Positions 29,985-39,147 are shown, counted from the stretch's first letter. The stretch is 64,000 bases of DNA from Streptomyces jeddahensis (GCF_001642995.1 NZ_LOHS01000158.1:1-64000); one strand, 5' to 3'. A program made the numbers and translations. Notes: generated by a model from the sequence alone, not told the origin.

Positions 29985-31538
29985 GTGATCATCCGCAGAA
30001 CCATGCAGAGTGCTGTTCTGCTCGTTCTTGTTCTGATGCTCGCCGTCGTCGTGCGGCTTCCCTGGATCGGGGATCTCGGGATCCACGCAGCCACGACAGA
30101 GCGGCTGCGCCACAGTCTGTTCGATCCCGGCAATCCGCTCGTGGCCGAGGACACCCCGAGCCCGTACTACTCGCCGTGGACCGTGCTGCTCGGCTCCTTC
30201 GCCAAGGTCACCGGCCTTTCCGTGTTCGTCGTGCTGCGGATCGGCGCGCTGATCAGTCTCGTGCTGCTGGTGACGGGGGTGCGGCAGTTCGTCCGGACAT
30301 TCAGTGCCCGCCGTGCCGCCGTGCCGCTCGCCCTCCTCTGCCTGCTGTTTCTGTGGGGCACGCAGCTGTTCGAGTGGAGCGGCTTCCTCGGGCTGGGCTC
30401 GCTGGCCCTGACGGTCTCCTATCCCAGTACGTTCGCGCTGGCGCTGTCCTTCCACTTCTGGGCGCTGCTGCGGAAGGCGCTGCCGGGACCGGCGGGCTCG
30501 GCACCGGCGGGCTCGGAACCGGCCGGCCCCCGGACCTTCGCCGGGCTGGGGCTGCTGTGGGCGGTCATTCTGCTCAGCCACCAGTTCTCGGGTGTGGTCG
30601 CGTCGTTCGGGGCGCTGGCCGTGGTGCTGGGTGCGCGGCCCTGGCCCGTCCGGAGCGCCTGGGTCCGGCTCGGTACGGGGCTCGTGCTGGGCGTCGCGGT
30701 CCTCGCGGTCTGGCCGTACTACGACTTCTTCGCACTCTTCGGCACCCAGGATCTGGACGACATCCACCGGCCCCTCTACCGCGACGTGCTGCCCCGCTTC
30801 TGGCTGGTGCTCGTCGGGGTCGCCGCGCTGGTGCTCAGATGGCGCCGTGATCGCCGCGATCCGCTGGTGATCTTCTTTCTGCTGGGTGCGCTGGTGTTCA
30901 CCGCCGGCTGGCTGACCGGCCACTACTCATGGGGGCGCGTCCTGCCCGCCGCCCTGATCCCGGCGCAGCTGGCCGCCGCGCTGGAGGTCGCGGAGTGGGG
31001 CGGCAGGCGTGCGGGGGCTCCTGCCATGAGACCTGTCATGCGCCCTGGCGCGCCATCTGCCATGCGACCGGCGACGCGCTTCGCGGCCGTCCTCGCCGCC
31101 GCGCTCCTCGTCGGTGCCTGGGCCCAGGCCGGGACCCTCGGCTACGTGATCCGCCCCGGTCTGCTGCCCGCGGCCGTGGCGGACAAGTACCGCAAGCCCT
31201 GGGACGGCTACCACTGGATCACCCCGTGGGTGCCGTACGGGGACGTGGTGATGGCCAAGACCTTCCCGGCCCGGCAGATCCCCGCGTACGGGCCCTACAC
31301 CGTGGCGCCGGGCTACCCGGACGTCTTCCTCCCGGACCAGCAGCAGCGCCTGGCCGCGGTCGAACGCTACTTCGCCGCAGGCACACCGCGCGACGAGCGC
31401 CTCAGCATCCTGCACCGCTACGGCGTCCGCTGGATCGTGCAGCGCCCGCGCGACGGCGGTCTGCCCGCCGCCGACCCGGGCCTGCGGCGGGTGGCGTCCG
31501 GGCCGAACGGCCAGATCCTGTACGAAGTCGTCGGCTGA
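29985..31538 (+). CDS. Polytopic GT-C-like membrane protein, paralogue A
   Basis: The 517-residue protein has about ten membrane segments and a soluble C-terminal domain of roughly 110 residues. It is clearly related to the product of 48872-50512: both share SPYYSPW/SPYYSPY, a VGRFVR/VRQFVR element, LWGTQ/LWGTH, SYPSTFALAL/AYPSTFAIGL, and a C-terminal AYGP..VAP followed by RYGVRWI/RYHVRWL. The topology suits a polyprenyl-phosphate-sugar-dependent (GT-C fold) transferase, but no family is recognised. GTG 29985 is chosen; ATG 30003 is possible. Confidence 0.72.
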   Translation: MIIRRTMQSAVLLVLVLMLAVVVRLPWIGDLGIHAATTERLRHSLFDPGNPLVAEDTPSPYYSPWTVLLGSFAKVTGLSVFVVLRIGALISLVLLVTGVRQFVRTFSARRAAVPLALLCLLFLWGTQLFEWSGFLGLGSLALTVSYPSTFALALSFHFWALLRKALPGPAGSAPAGSEPAGPRTFAGLGLLWAVILLSHQFSGVVASFGALAVVLGARPWPVRSAWVRLGTGLVLGVAVLAVWPYYDFFALFGTQDLDDIHRPLYRDVLPRFWLVLVGVAALVLRWRRDRRDPLVIFFLLGALVFTAGWLTGHYSWGRVLPAALIPAQLAAALEVAEWGGRRAGAPAMRPVMRPGAPSAMRPATRFAAVLAAALLVGAWAQAGTLGYVIRPGLLPAAVADKYRKPWDGYHWITPWVPYGDVVMAKTFPARQIPAYGPYTVAPGYPDVFLPDQQQRLAAVERYFAAGTPRDERLSILHRYGVRWIVQRPRDGGLPAADPGLRRVASGPNGQILYEVVG

Positions 31539-31577
31539 GCCCGGCGACCGCTTGCCGGGCCGCTCAGGCCACCACGC

Positions 31578-33302
31578 TCAAGCCACCACGCTCGCGACGG
31601 CCCGCGCAGCGCGCCCCACCCGCGTCCTCGCGGCCCGCCGTGCCACCGGCCGCGTGACGTGGGCGGTGACACCGAGGGGCGTCCAGCGGATCTGCAGCCG
31701 CCCGGCACCGCGGCCCTCCGGCTCCACCGTCACCCGGTGCGGGGCTGCTCCATGCCGGTAGTCGAGGCGGGTCGTCATCGCCGGGAACGACAGCGGGGCG
31801 AGCAGCAGTCCGGTGTTGCGCTGGCGCTGCTGCTCGAGTTGCAGCACCGGGTGGCGGACGCCGTCGAAGCCGTGCAGGGGCAGGGTGGCGGCGGCCAGGT
31901 CCAGGCGTACGCCGCCCTCGAAGACGCCGGGCCGCACCGGGTCCAGGCGGAAGGGCGTGGTCAGCCGGCGGCGCCCGGGGGTGATGGCGAGGGTCGCGAT
32001 GTGCGGCCCGACGGGAAGCCGCAGGCCAGGGTCGTAGGTGCGGATCCGCAGGTCGATGCAGGCGCCCGGCCCGCCCTCCACCGGCGTGACGTCCGTGATC
32101 TCGTGGCGGAAGCGCGCACTCTGGAAGGACCGCGCCTCGAGCCCCTGGTCGGTGAGGTCGAGTTCGCGCCGCGCCGACTCGGTGTCCGGCACCCGCTCGC
32201 CCCAGTAGAGCCGTCCCGCGTCATCGGCGGTGACGGTGCGCGGCGCCATCGCGTGGCCGAGGGCCCGGGCGGCGATCCGGGCGTCGGCGAGGCGCCCGTC
32301 GCGGACGAGCTGGAGGACGACCCGTTCGTCGCGCGGCAGTCGCTCGTACGCGCCCGGTGCGAGCGTCGCGAGATACGGGTCGACGATCTCCGCGAAGCCG
32401 GCCAGCCACTCCTCGTCGCGGTACGGCAGGTCGCCCGCGTACATGCGGAAGTCGTGCTTGAGGAACTTGTGGTCCTTGTCCTCGCGGACGGACGCGTGCC
32501 CGCTCTCGACGAGGAAGTCGTCTATCAGGGTCTGGACGTGGACCCGGTCCCTGACATTGCCGAGCATGTGCCGCTGGTTGGAGATCGAGGCGGCTTCGGC
32601 GTCGGCGTACGGATCTATGTACCAGCGGTAGACCGGCTCCGGGAGGATCGTGAAGGACCTGGCCAGGCAGTACGCCTGCGCGGAGAACAGCTGGTCCTCG
32701 TAGTGGATGCCCTCGGGGAAGCGCAGCCCGTGCCGGTCCAGGAACGCGCGCGCGTACATCTTGCTGGTCGACAAGTGCTCGAAGAACAGCCGGGGTTCCG
32801 CCTCGATGCCGGGCACCGTCCGCCGCTCGGCGACCAGGCGGGGCATCCACGTCGACTTGGCACCGGTGTCGACACGGATCCGCTGGACCGCGCCCAACGC
32901 GAAGTCGATGTCCCGTTCGCGGTGCGCGGCGAGCAGCAACTCGACGGCGTTGTCGGTGAGTTCGTCGTCGCTGTCGAGGAACATCACATACGGGGCGCCG
33001 GCGACGTCGAGCGCGCGGTTGCGCGGCGCGCTGCAGCCGCCGCTGTTCTCCGGAAGCCGCAGGCTGATGATGCGGTCGTCCTCGGCGGCGAGCGCCCGCG
33101 CCACCTCGGGTGTGGCGTCCGTCGAGTGGTCGTCGCTGATGACGATCTCGATGTTCGCGTGCGTCTGGCGGCGCACCGAGGCGACGGCGCGCGGCAGCCG
33201 CTCGGCGTCGTTGTAGACGATGACGACCACCGTCACGTCGGGCGTCGGCGGCGGGGTCGACGGCGCCGACGTGGCCGGCGGGCTGGAAAGGCTAGGGCTC
33301 AT
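31578..33302 (-). CDS. Family 2 glycosyltransferase, TarP/TarS-like architecture
   Basis: The 574-residue protein has an N-terminal GT2 domain: VTVVVIVYNDAERLPRAV, the nucleotide-binding SDDHSTD, ENSGGCSAPRNRALD, the metal-binding VMFLDSDDELT and the acceptor-side HYEDQLFSAQAY. About 250 residues of beta-rich C-terminal sequence follow. GT2 plus beta domains is the arrangement of wall-teichoic-acid glycosyltransferases such as TarP/TarS. It is cytoplasmic with no membrane segment. It overlaps the upstream CDP-glycerol transferase-like gene by four bases (ATGA), so the two are coupled. The sugar and acceptor are unknown. Confidence 0.86.
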   Translation of the reverse strand: MSPSLSSPPATSAPSTPPPTPDVTVVVIVYNDAERLPRAVASVRRQTHANIEIVISDDHSTDATPEVARALAAEDDRIISLRLPENSGGCSAPRNRALDVAGAPYVMFLDSDDELTDNAVELLLAAHRERDIDFALGAVQRIRVDTGAKSTWMPRLVAERRTVPGIEAEPRLFFEHLSTSKMYARAFLDRHGLRFPEGIHYEDQLFSAQAYCLARSFTILPEPVYRWYIDPYADAEAASISNQRHMLGNVRDRVHVQTLIDDFLVESGHASVREDKDHKFLKHDFRMYAGDLPYRDEEWLAGFAEIVDPYLATLAPGAYERLPRDERVVLQLVRDGRLADARIAARALGHAMAPRTVTADDAGRLYWGERVPDTESARRELDLTDQGLEARSFQSARFRHEITDVTPVEGGPGACIDLRIRTYDPGLRLPVGPHIATLAITPGRRRLTTPFRLDPVRPGVFEGGVRLDLAAATLPLHGFDGVRHPVLQLEQQRQRNTGLLLAPLSFPAMTTRLDYRHGAAPHRVTVEPEGRGAGRLQIRWTPLGVTAHVTRPVARRAARTRVGRAARAVASVVA

Positions 33303-35572
33303 CGGCGTGCGGCCTCCTCGGGCGTGGGCGCGGGCGTGCGCTCGTCGACGGGCACGACGGGCGCCAGGGACTCCTCGCTCTCGCCGAGGAACACCCGGCG
33401 TACGACCCGCTCGGCGGCGTGCCCGTCGTCGAACTCGCAGAAGCGGCGGCGGAACGCGGCCCGCGCCTTCGCGGCGGCCTCGTCGCGCCATGCCCCCGAG
33501 GTGAAGATCTCCGCCAGCTCGTCCTGGGTGCGGGCGATCCGGCCCGGCGCCTCCTCCATCAGGTCGAAGTAGACCCCGCGGGTCTGCGCGTAGATCTCCC
33601 AGTCGTCGGCGTACACGACGATCGGGCGGTCCAGGTTGGCGTAGTCGAACATGATCGACGAGTAGTCCGTGACCAGCGCGTCCGCGGCCAGTGCCAGCTC
33701 CTCCACCGGGTCGTACGACGACACGTCGATGATCCGGCCGCTCCTGCGCAGGGCGGGCGGCGGGGCTGCCGGGCCGCTGTAGAAGTAGTGGCCGCGCACC
33801 AGGATCGCGGTGTCCTCGCCCAGCCGTTCGGCGAGTGAGGCGAGGTCGAGGCGCGGGGTCCAGCTCGCCTCGTAGTCGCGGTGCGTGGGCGCGTACAGGA
33901 TCGCCGTCCTGCCCGGCGCGATGCCCAGCTTCTCGCGGATGGCGAGGACGTCGGCGGCCTGGGCCCGGTAGTACACGTCGTTGCGCGGATAGCCGTAGTC
34001 GAGCGATGTGTAGTGCGCGGGATAGGCGCGCTCCCACACCTCCGTGGAGTGGCTGTTGGCGGAGACGCTGTAGTCCCATTTGTCGACACGGGCCAGCAGG
34101 CCCCGGAAGTTGAAGCCCTTGGAGACCACCGGGAACTCCCGCTGGTCCAGGCCCATCCGCTTGAGCGGGGTGCCGTGGTGCGTCATCACGTGGACGGCCT
34201 CGGGGCGCTTCACCACGGCGCCCGGGAAGTTGACGTTGTTGACGAAGTACCGGGCGCGGGCCATGACCTCCCAGTAGCGCCGGGTGCCGGGCACGACATG
34301 GTCGGTGCCGGGCGGCAGCAGCGGCGCCCGCGCGGCGGAGACCACCCACACCGGATGGATGTGCGGGGCGAGCCGGCCGAGTTCAGCGGCGATCGCCGCG
34401 GGATTGCAGGCCACGCCCCGGTCCCAGTACGCGGAGAAGACGGCGAGATGCGGGTCGACCGGGCGGCGGAGGTCCTGGTGGTAGCCGACGGCGCGGACCT
34501 TGGCGCCGATCTTGGCCCTGACCTTCCGCTTCCGGGCCGCGAACGCCGACCTGGCCTTGCGCTGCCTGTGGTTGGCGGCCTGCAGCAGACGGTACTCGGT
34601 GTAGGCGTCCTGTTCGAGGAGCGAGCGCTGGAGGCCGCCCAGTCCCGCGCCACGGCCGCGGCCCTCGGGCCGCCAGGCGACCGCGGCCCGTGACGCGCGG
34701 TGGAAGAACTCCCTCAGGACCGGCTCCGGCTGTCCGCCGCGCGCGATGATCCGCAGCAGCTCGGAGACCATCAGGTCGTACACGGTGGCGCGCAGCGCGG
34801 CGGGCGCCGCGCGGTCGGCCGCGAGCCGCTGCACGGCTTCGTACCGGCCGATCTGCGCGTACAACTCCTCGGGTCCGGGCGGCGGCAGACCTCCCGCCCG
34901 CACCTGGCGGTGGTCCAGGCACACGCGGTCGAGGCAGGCGACGTTCGTGGCGTGGAGCAGCGTGGCGTATGCGGCGAAGAGCTCGTCGTCGGCAGGGGAG
35001 TCGGCCTCCTGGGAGCCGTCCGGGTCCGGCTCGCGGAAGTCGGCCGCGTGCGCGCGCCAGAACTCCGCGCGCAGCGCCCGGTTGCCCAGCAGCGGTGCGA
35101 CCCGCATCAGGCCGGGGAAGTCCGCGAGCGCGAAGGGCACAGGGCCCGTCTTGGCCAGCACCCGGCTGTCCCGCCCGGCCGTCCCCGGGCTGTTCCAGGT
35201 CGAGCGGACGTGATCGAAGAGCAGGACGTCCACCGATTCGGGGAGGCCGTCGGCGTGCTCGGCGACGGCCCGTTGAGCCCCCGGAGGAAGGGCGTCCGTG
35301 CTACGCACGAACTGCAGCCAGCGGCCCGTGGCCTGCGCGGCGCCCGCCGCCCGCGCCGCGGCGTCCGTCGTGTCCTGGGGGAGGGCGACGGGGACGATGC
35401 GGGGGTCGCGGGCGGCATGGACCTCGGCGACCCGCTGGGCGGGCGCGCCCACCGCCGCGACGATCACCTCGACGTCGGCGCCGGCGTCGTCCCGGCAGAT
35501 CCCGTCCAGGCACTCTTCGAGATGACCCTGGACATTGCGTCCGTACACGATGACGCTCAGGCGTGGCTGCAC
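33299..35572 (-). CDS. CDP-glycerol:poly(glycerophosphate) transferase-like protein with degenerate GT2 domain
   Basis: The 757-residue fusion has a C-terminal half with the TagB/TagF signature: FVNNVNFPG, VHVMTHHGTPLKRMGL, ILYAPTHRDYE, DVSSYDPVEELALAADALVTDYSSI and the closing RPIVVY. These enzymes polymerise glycerol- or ribitol-phosphate onto lipid-linked wall polymer precursors. The N-terminal 250 residues look like GT2 (LSVIVYGRNVQGHLEECLDG) but the DDxS and DSDD motifs are replaced (VIVAAVGAP, FVRSTDALPP), so that half is probably inactive. The start is GTG 35572. It is the first gene of the GT2 pair and lies downstream of the ABC exporter genes. Confidence 0.88.
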   Translation of the reverse strand: MQPRLSVIVYGRNVQGHLEECLDGICRDDAGADVEVIVAAVGAPAQRVAEVHAARDPRIVPVALPQDTTDAAARAAGAAQATGRWLQFVRSTDALPPGAQRAVAEHADGLPESVDVLLFDHVRSTWNSPGTAGRDSRVLAKTGPVPFALADFPGLMRVAPLLGNRALRAEFWRAHAADFREPDPDGSQEADSPADDELFAAYATLLHATNVACLDRVCLDHRQVRAGGLPPPGPEELYAQIGRYEAVQRLAADRAAPAALRATVYDLMVSELLRIIARGGQPEPVLREFFHRASRAAVAWRPEGRGRGAGLGGLQRSLLEQDAYTEYRLLQAANHRQRKARSAFAARKRKVRAKIGAKVRAVGYHQDLRRPVDPHLAVFSAYWDRGVACNPAAIAAELGRLAPHIHPVWVVSAARAPLLPPGTDHVVPGTRRYWEVMARARYFVNNVNFPGAVVKRPEAVHVMTHHGTPLKRMGLDQREFPVVSKGFNFRGLLARVDKWDYSVSANSHSTEVWERAYPAHYTSLDYGYPRNDVYYRAQAADVLAIREKLGIAPGRTAILYAPTHRDYEASWTPRLDLASLAERLGEDTAILVRGHYFYSGPAAPPPALRRSGRIIDVSSYDPVEELALAADALVTDYSSIMFDYANLDRPIVVYADDWEIYAQTRGVYFDLMEEAPGRIARTQDELAEIFTSGAWRDEAAAKARAAFRRRFCEFDDGHAAERVVRRVFLGESEESLAPVVPVDERTPAPTPEEAARR

Positions 35573-35674
35573 ACGGACTCCTTGCCTCGAGCGGTGCCCC
35601 CCAGCTCCCCATAGCGTAATAAGTCATCGCTTGATGCGACAAAATGGATACATACGGTTGGGGCGGGGAGGCTC

Positions 35675-35727
35675 TCTCAGGCTCGGAGGGCGGCCTCGGG
35701 CTCGGAGGTCTCAGGCTCGGAGGGCGG
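35675..35727. repeat. 19-bp direct repeat between exporter and transferase genes
   Basis: TCTCAGGCTCGGAGGGCGG occurs at 35675-35693 and again at 35709-35727, with a partial CTCGGAGG between. It lies right after the stop of the ABC ATPase gene (minus strand). The adjoining 35590-35660 is unusually AT-rich for this genome and probably holds the promoter of the transferase genes. Confidence 0.8.
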
Positions 35728-35729
35728 TC

Positions 35730-36635
35730 TCAGGCGGCCTTCTTGCCGCCGGTGCCGCTTGTGAAGGCCTCGTACTCCTTCAGCACCTCGTCCGTCGGCC
35801 CGTCCATGCGGAGCTCGCCGCGCTCCAGCCACAGCACGCGGTCGCAGGTGTCGCGGATGGACTTGTTGTTGTGGCTCACGAGGAAGACCGTGCCGGCGTG
35901 CTTGCGCAGTTCGCGGATGCGGGCCTCGGAGCGCTTCTGGAACGACCGGTCGCCCGTGGCCAGCGCCTCGTCGATCAGCAGGACGTCGTGGTCCTTGGCG
36001 GCGGCGATGGAGAAGCGGAGCCGGGCCGCCATGCCGGAGGAGTACGTACGCATCGGAAGGGTGATGAAGTCGCCCTTCTCGTTGATGCCCGAGAAGTCGA
36101 CGATCTCCTGGTAGCGCTCGCGGACCTGCTCGCGCGACATGCCCATGGCCAGTCCGCCGAGGTAGACGTTGCGCTCGCCGGTCAGGTCGTTCATCAGGGC
36201 CGCGTTGACGCCGAGGAGCGAGGGCTGGCCGTGGGTGAAGATCCGTCCGTTCTCCACGGGCAGCAGTCCGGCGACGGCCTTGAGCAGGGTGGACTTGCCC
36301 GAGCCGTTGGTGCCGATCAGGCCGATGGCCTCGCCCTTGTACGCGGTGAAGGAGACGCCCTTGACCGCGTGCACCTTGCGGACGCCCGCGGCCTTCTCCG
36401 CCCGGCCGGGCCGCAGGATCCGGCTCAGCGCGGCGGTTGCGGTGCCGCGGCCGGTGCTGGCGCCGTTGACGCGGTAGACGATGTCGACGCGGTCGACGAC
36501 GACGGTGGGGACGGGCTCGCCGGTGCCGCCGGGCCCGGCGGCGCTATCGGCCCCGGCGGAGCGCGCGGCGTCGTGCGCGGCCTCGCCTGCGATGTCGCGC
36601 ACGCCCTCGCGTGCGGTGTCGGTTGTCTCAGCCAC
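35730..36635 (-). CDS. ABC transporter ATPase, TagH-like polysaccharide exporter
   Basis: The 301-residue ATPase has Walker A GLIGTNGSGKST, the Q-loop, signature YSSGMAARLRF in place of LSGGQ, Walker B DVLLIDEALATGD and the H-loop LVSHN. YSSGM signatures are typical of TagH/Wzt/RfbB exporters of teichoic acid and O-antigen. No C-terminal carbohydrate-binding extension is present. The start is GTG 36635, overlapping the permease gene by 8 bases; the next upstream in-frame start lies inside the permease. The Pro/Ala-rich first 40 residues are disordered. Confidence 0.92.
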   Translation of the reverse strand: MAETTDTAREGVRDIAGEAAHDAARSAGADSAAGPGGTGEPVPTVVVDRVDIVYRVNGASTGRGTATAALSRILRPGRAEKAAGVRKVHAVKGVSFTAYKGEAIGLIGTNGSGKSTLLKAVAGLLPVENGRIFTHGQPSLLGVNAALMNDLTGERNVYLGGLAMGMSREQVRERYQEIVDFSGINEKGDFITLPMRTYSSGMAARLRFSIAAAKDHDVLLIDEALATGDRSFQKRSEARIRELRKHAGTVFLVSHNNKSIRDTCDRVLWLERGELRMDGPTDEVLKEYEAFTSGTGGKKAA

Positions 36636-37575
36636 GGCCGTACTGCTCCTCTGCCTGCCAGAAGTAGATGAACCCGCCGACGCCGGCGAGCAGCGCCCAG
36701 CCCAGGGCCCACGCCCACACGTGGTGCGGGAGCTGGCCCGCATGGAAACTGTCGATGAGCGCGAACCGCATCAGGTCGATGTAGATGGCCGCCGGATTCG
36801 CCTCGAGCAGGACGCGCACCGCCTCCGGCAGCTGCGTGTGGCTGAGCACCTTGTCGATGCTCCACATCACGCCGGACACGTACATCCAGGTCCGCAGCAC
36901 GAACGGCATCAGCTGGGCGATGTCCGGGGTCTTGCTGCCCATCCGGGCCATGATCAGCGCAAGGCCGGTGTTGAAGGTGAACTGCAGCAGCAGGGCGGGG
37001 ATCACCAGCAGCCAGGACACGGTCGGCGGCACACCGAACACCAGCAGGATCACGACCAGCGCGCACATCGAGAACAGCAACTGCTGGAGCTGCTGCAGGC
37101 AGTACGAGATCGGCAGCGCCGCGCGCGGGAAGTGCAGGGCGCGTACGAGACCGAGGCTGCCGGAGATCGCACGGGTCCCGGCCATCACCGAGCTCTGCGT
37201 GAAGGTGAACACGAAGACGCCGGTGACCAGGAACGGGACGTAGTCCGGGACGCCGTGCTTGGTGTTCATCAGCACGCCGAAGATGAAGTAGTAGACCGCC
37301 GCGTTCAGCAGGGGCGTCATGACCTGCCAGAGCTGTCCGAGCTTCGCCTGGCTGTACTGGGCGGTGAGCTTGGCGGTGGCGAACGCGGTGATGAAGTGCC
37401 GCCGGTCCCACAGTTGGCGCACGTAGGCGGGCAGGGAGGGGCGCGCGCCGCTGACCGTCAGTCCGTACCGGGCGGCGAGGGCGGCGGCATCTTCGGCCGG
37501 CTCCGCCGTGGCGGGCGCGGTCCGGGGCGCAGGCTGGGGCGCCGGCTGGGGGGTGGCATCGAGAACCTGACTCAC
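36628..37575 (-). CDS. ABC-2 type permease, TagG-like polysaccharide exporter
   Basis: The 315-residue product has six membrane segments and the ABC-2 family hallmarks: FATAKLTAQYSQAKLGQLWQ, PLLNAAVYYFIFG, FTQSSVMAGTRAISGSLGLV and FPRAALPISY. With the adjacent ATPase it forms an exporter of lipid-linked wall polymer to the outer face of the membrane. GTG 37575 (MSQVLDAT) gives the usual length; ATG 37617 is an alternative 14 residues longer. Neither has a strong ribosome site. It is divergent from a TetR gene whose upstream region holds a duplicated motif. Confidence 0.9.
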   Translation of the reverse strand: MSQVLDATPQPAPQPAPRTAPATAEPAEDAAALAARYGLTVSGARPSLPAYVRQLWDRRHFITAFATAKLTAQYSQAKLGQLWQVMTPLLNAAVYYFIFGVLMNTKHGVPDYVPFLVTGVFVFTFTQSSVMAGTRAISGSLGLVRALHFPRAALPISYCLQQLQQLLFSMCALVVILLVFGVPPTVSWLLVIPALLLQFTFNTGLALIMARMGSKTPDIAQLMPFVLRTWMYVSGVMWSIDKVLSHTQLPEAVRVLLEANPAAIYIDLMRFALIDSFHAGQLPHHVWAWALGWALLAGVGGFIYFWQAEEQYGRG

Positions 37576-37693
37576 GTCCGCTGCTTTCACTCGGGTGTCA
37601 GGGAGGGTGAGGCGCATACGACCGGTCGAGACGGCCACGCCGAGACGTGCCACGTCGGGACGGGCGTGCGTCGGGACGGGACGCATACGTCGC

Positions 37694-37761
37694 AACGGGA
37701 CCGTTTCGTCGTCACGCTGAGAGTAGGCCGCGTGGACGTCGGAACGCAACCGTTTCGTCGT
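37694..37761. promoter_or_regulatory. Duplicated operator-like motif between exporter and TetR genes
   Basis: A 19-bp motif of the form AACGNNACCGTTTCGTCGT occurs at 37694-37712 and 37743-37761, on the same strand 49 bp apart. Each copy carries the inverted pair AACG-N4-CGTT. The second copy ends 20 bases before the TetR ATG. They are good candidates for TetR operators controlling the regulator, the exporter operon, or both. Confidence 0.65.
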
Positions 37762-37781
37762 AACGTCCTATGCTGGAGCGC

Positions 37782-38393
37782 ATGACGACGAACGACGCCC
37801 AGTCGCGCCGTAGAGCGCCCGCCGGGGCGGCCGTGCTCCGCGAGGACGTGACGGAGGCCATCCGTGCCGCCGTCTTCGAGGAGCTGGCAGCCGTGGGCTT
37901 CGCCCGTATGTCCATCGAGGGCATCGCGCGCCGCGCCGGGGTCGGCAAGACCGCCGTCTACCGGCGCTGGCGCTCCAAACTGCACCTCGTACTCGACCTG
38001 GTCTCGGCGGTGGCGGTGCAGGGCCTGCCGATGCCGGACACGGGGTCGATCGAGGGCGACCTGCGCCTGCTGTACGAGGTGACGTCGCGCGCCCTGCGCC
38101 ACCCCGTGGCCTCGCAGATCATCCCGGACCTCCAGGCCGAGGCGGCCCGCAACCCCGAGATCGAGCAGGCCCTGCAGAAGGCGCTCCGCGAGGGTCAGCA
38201 CGGAGTCGCGAGCGGCATCCTGCGCTCGGCCGTCTCCCGCGGTGAACTGCGCGAAGGCGTCGACGAGGACCTCGCCCTCGACCTGATCTCCGGCCCGCTG
38301 TACTGGCGGTCGGTGGTGGTCAGGGGTGATCTGTCCAAGGGCTATTTGGCCGGGTTGACGGCGGCCACGGCGGCGGCGCTGCGGGCGCTGTAG
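37782..38393 (+). CDS. TetR/AcrR family regulator
   Basis: The 203-residue regulator has an N-terminal HTH (ARMSIEGIARRAGVGKTAVYRRWRSK, about residues 42-67) and a C-terminal ligand domain of the TetR_C_16-like type (GDLRLLYEVTSRALRHPVASQ). ATG 37782 follows GGAG at 37774; ATG 37770 is the alternative. It diverges from the wall-polymer exporter, which makes that operon a candidate target. Its 3' end, including the stop codon, lies in a 22-bp tandem repeat. Confidence 0.88.
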   Translation: MTTNDAQSRRRAPAGAAVLREDVTEAIRAAVFEELAAVGFARMSIEGIARRAGVGKTAVYRRWRSKLHLVLDLVSAVAVQGLPMPDTGSIEGDLRLLYEVTSRALRHPVASQIIPDLQAEAARNPEIEQALQKALREGQHGVASGILRSAVSRGELREGVDEDLALDLISGPLYWRSVVVRGDLSKGYLAGLTAATAAALRAL

Positions 38394-38445
38394 TCGCGGC
38401 CTGCGCGCGCTGTAGTGGCGGCCTGCGCGCGCTGTAGTCGCGGCC
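38385..38445 (+). repeat. 22-bp tandem repeat spanning the TetR stop codon
   Basis: The unit GCGCTGTAGTCGCGGCCTGC with period 22 begins at 38385, 38407 and 38429 (about 2.7 copies, one substitution). The TAG stop of the TetR gene is inside the first unit, and later units repeat it. The rest of 38446-38571 shows nothing further. Confidence 0.85.
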
Positions 38446-38571
38446 GCGAGGGAGGGCGTGAACTCTCTCCGCAGTGGACGCTGTTCGCCGGGTCGCGCAG
38501 CGCCCACTCCGCAGGCGTGCGGGCAGGGAATCTGAGGATGCGCGCTGCCGCCGGCCGCAGGGCCGTGCCGG

Positions 38572-39147
38572 TCACCGCAGCGGTCGGACGACCGCCCGGG
38601 CGAGGGACTCCGCGAATGCACGGGAGGCAGCGGCGGCGCCCGGCCCGTGGGTGTAGTAGCGCAGAAACGCCTCCTGGAAGCACCCGCCGATCAGCAGAGC
38701 GGCGGCCGCGTCAGGATCCGCGTCCGTGCTGACGCGCCCGATGGCCTGCTCGGCCCGCAGGTAGGCGGCGAACGCCCCGACCGGCTTGTCGGGGCCGCCG
38801 CCGTGGCGGCTCATCGCCACCCGGTGGGCTTCCATGCGCTGCGGGTCCGCGAGGAGCGCCCCCAGCATGGGAATCGACCGCTGGTAGAAGTCCAGGACCG
38901 CGTGCGCGAGCTCGGCGAGGTTGTCCTCGACGTCGCCTTCACCGGGGCGTACGGAGAGCCGGGACAATCCGGGCAGCCGCTCCTCGAGGACGGCGAGCAG
39001 CAGCCGCTCCTTGTCGGCGAAGTACTTGTAGAGCGTCGGCTCCGACACCCCCGACGCCTGCGCGATCTCCTTCGTCGTGGCCTGCACGACACCTCGCGTC
39101 CGCAGGATCTCCGCGGCCGCGTCGAGGATCCGCTCCCGCGTGCTCAT
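38572..39147 (-). CDS. TetR family regulator of the adjacent oxidoreductase
   Basis: The 191-residue regulator has the HTH region ILDAAAEILRTRGVVQATTKEIAQASGVSEPTLYKYFADK (about 7-46) and an alpha-helical effector domain. ATG 39147 follows GGGAGAGAC; a further in-frame start at 39186 would place the operator inside the gene. A nearly ideal pair of TetR operators separates it from the divergent NAD(P)-binding protein gene, so it most likely represses both. The inducer is unknown. Confidence 0.88.
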   Translation of the reverse strand: MSTRERILDAAAEILRTRGVVQATTKEIAQASGVSEPTLYKYFADKERLLLAVLEERLPGLSRLSVRPGEGDVEDNLAELAHAVLDFYQRSIPMLGALLADPQRMEAHRVAMSRHGGGPDKPVGAFAAYLRAEQAIGRVSTDADPDAAAALLIGGCFQEAFLRYYTHGPGAAAASRAFAESLARAVVRPLR

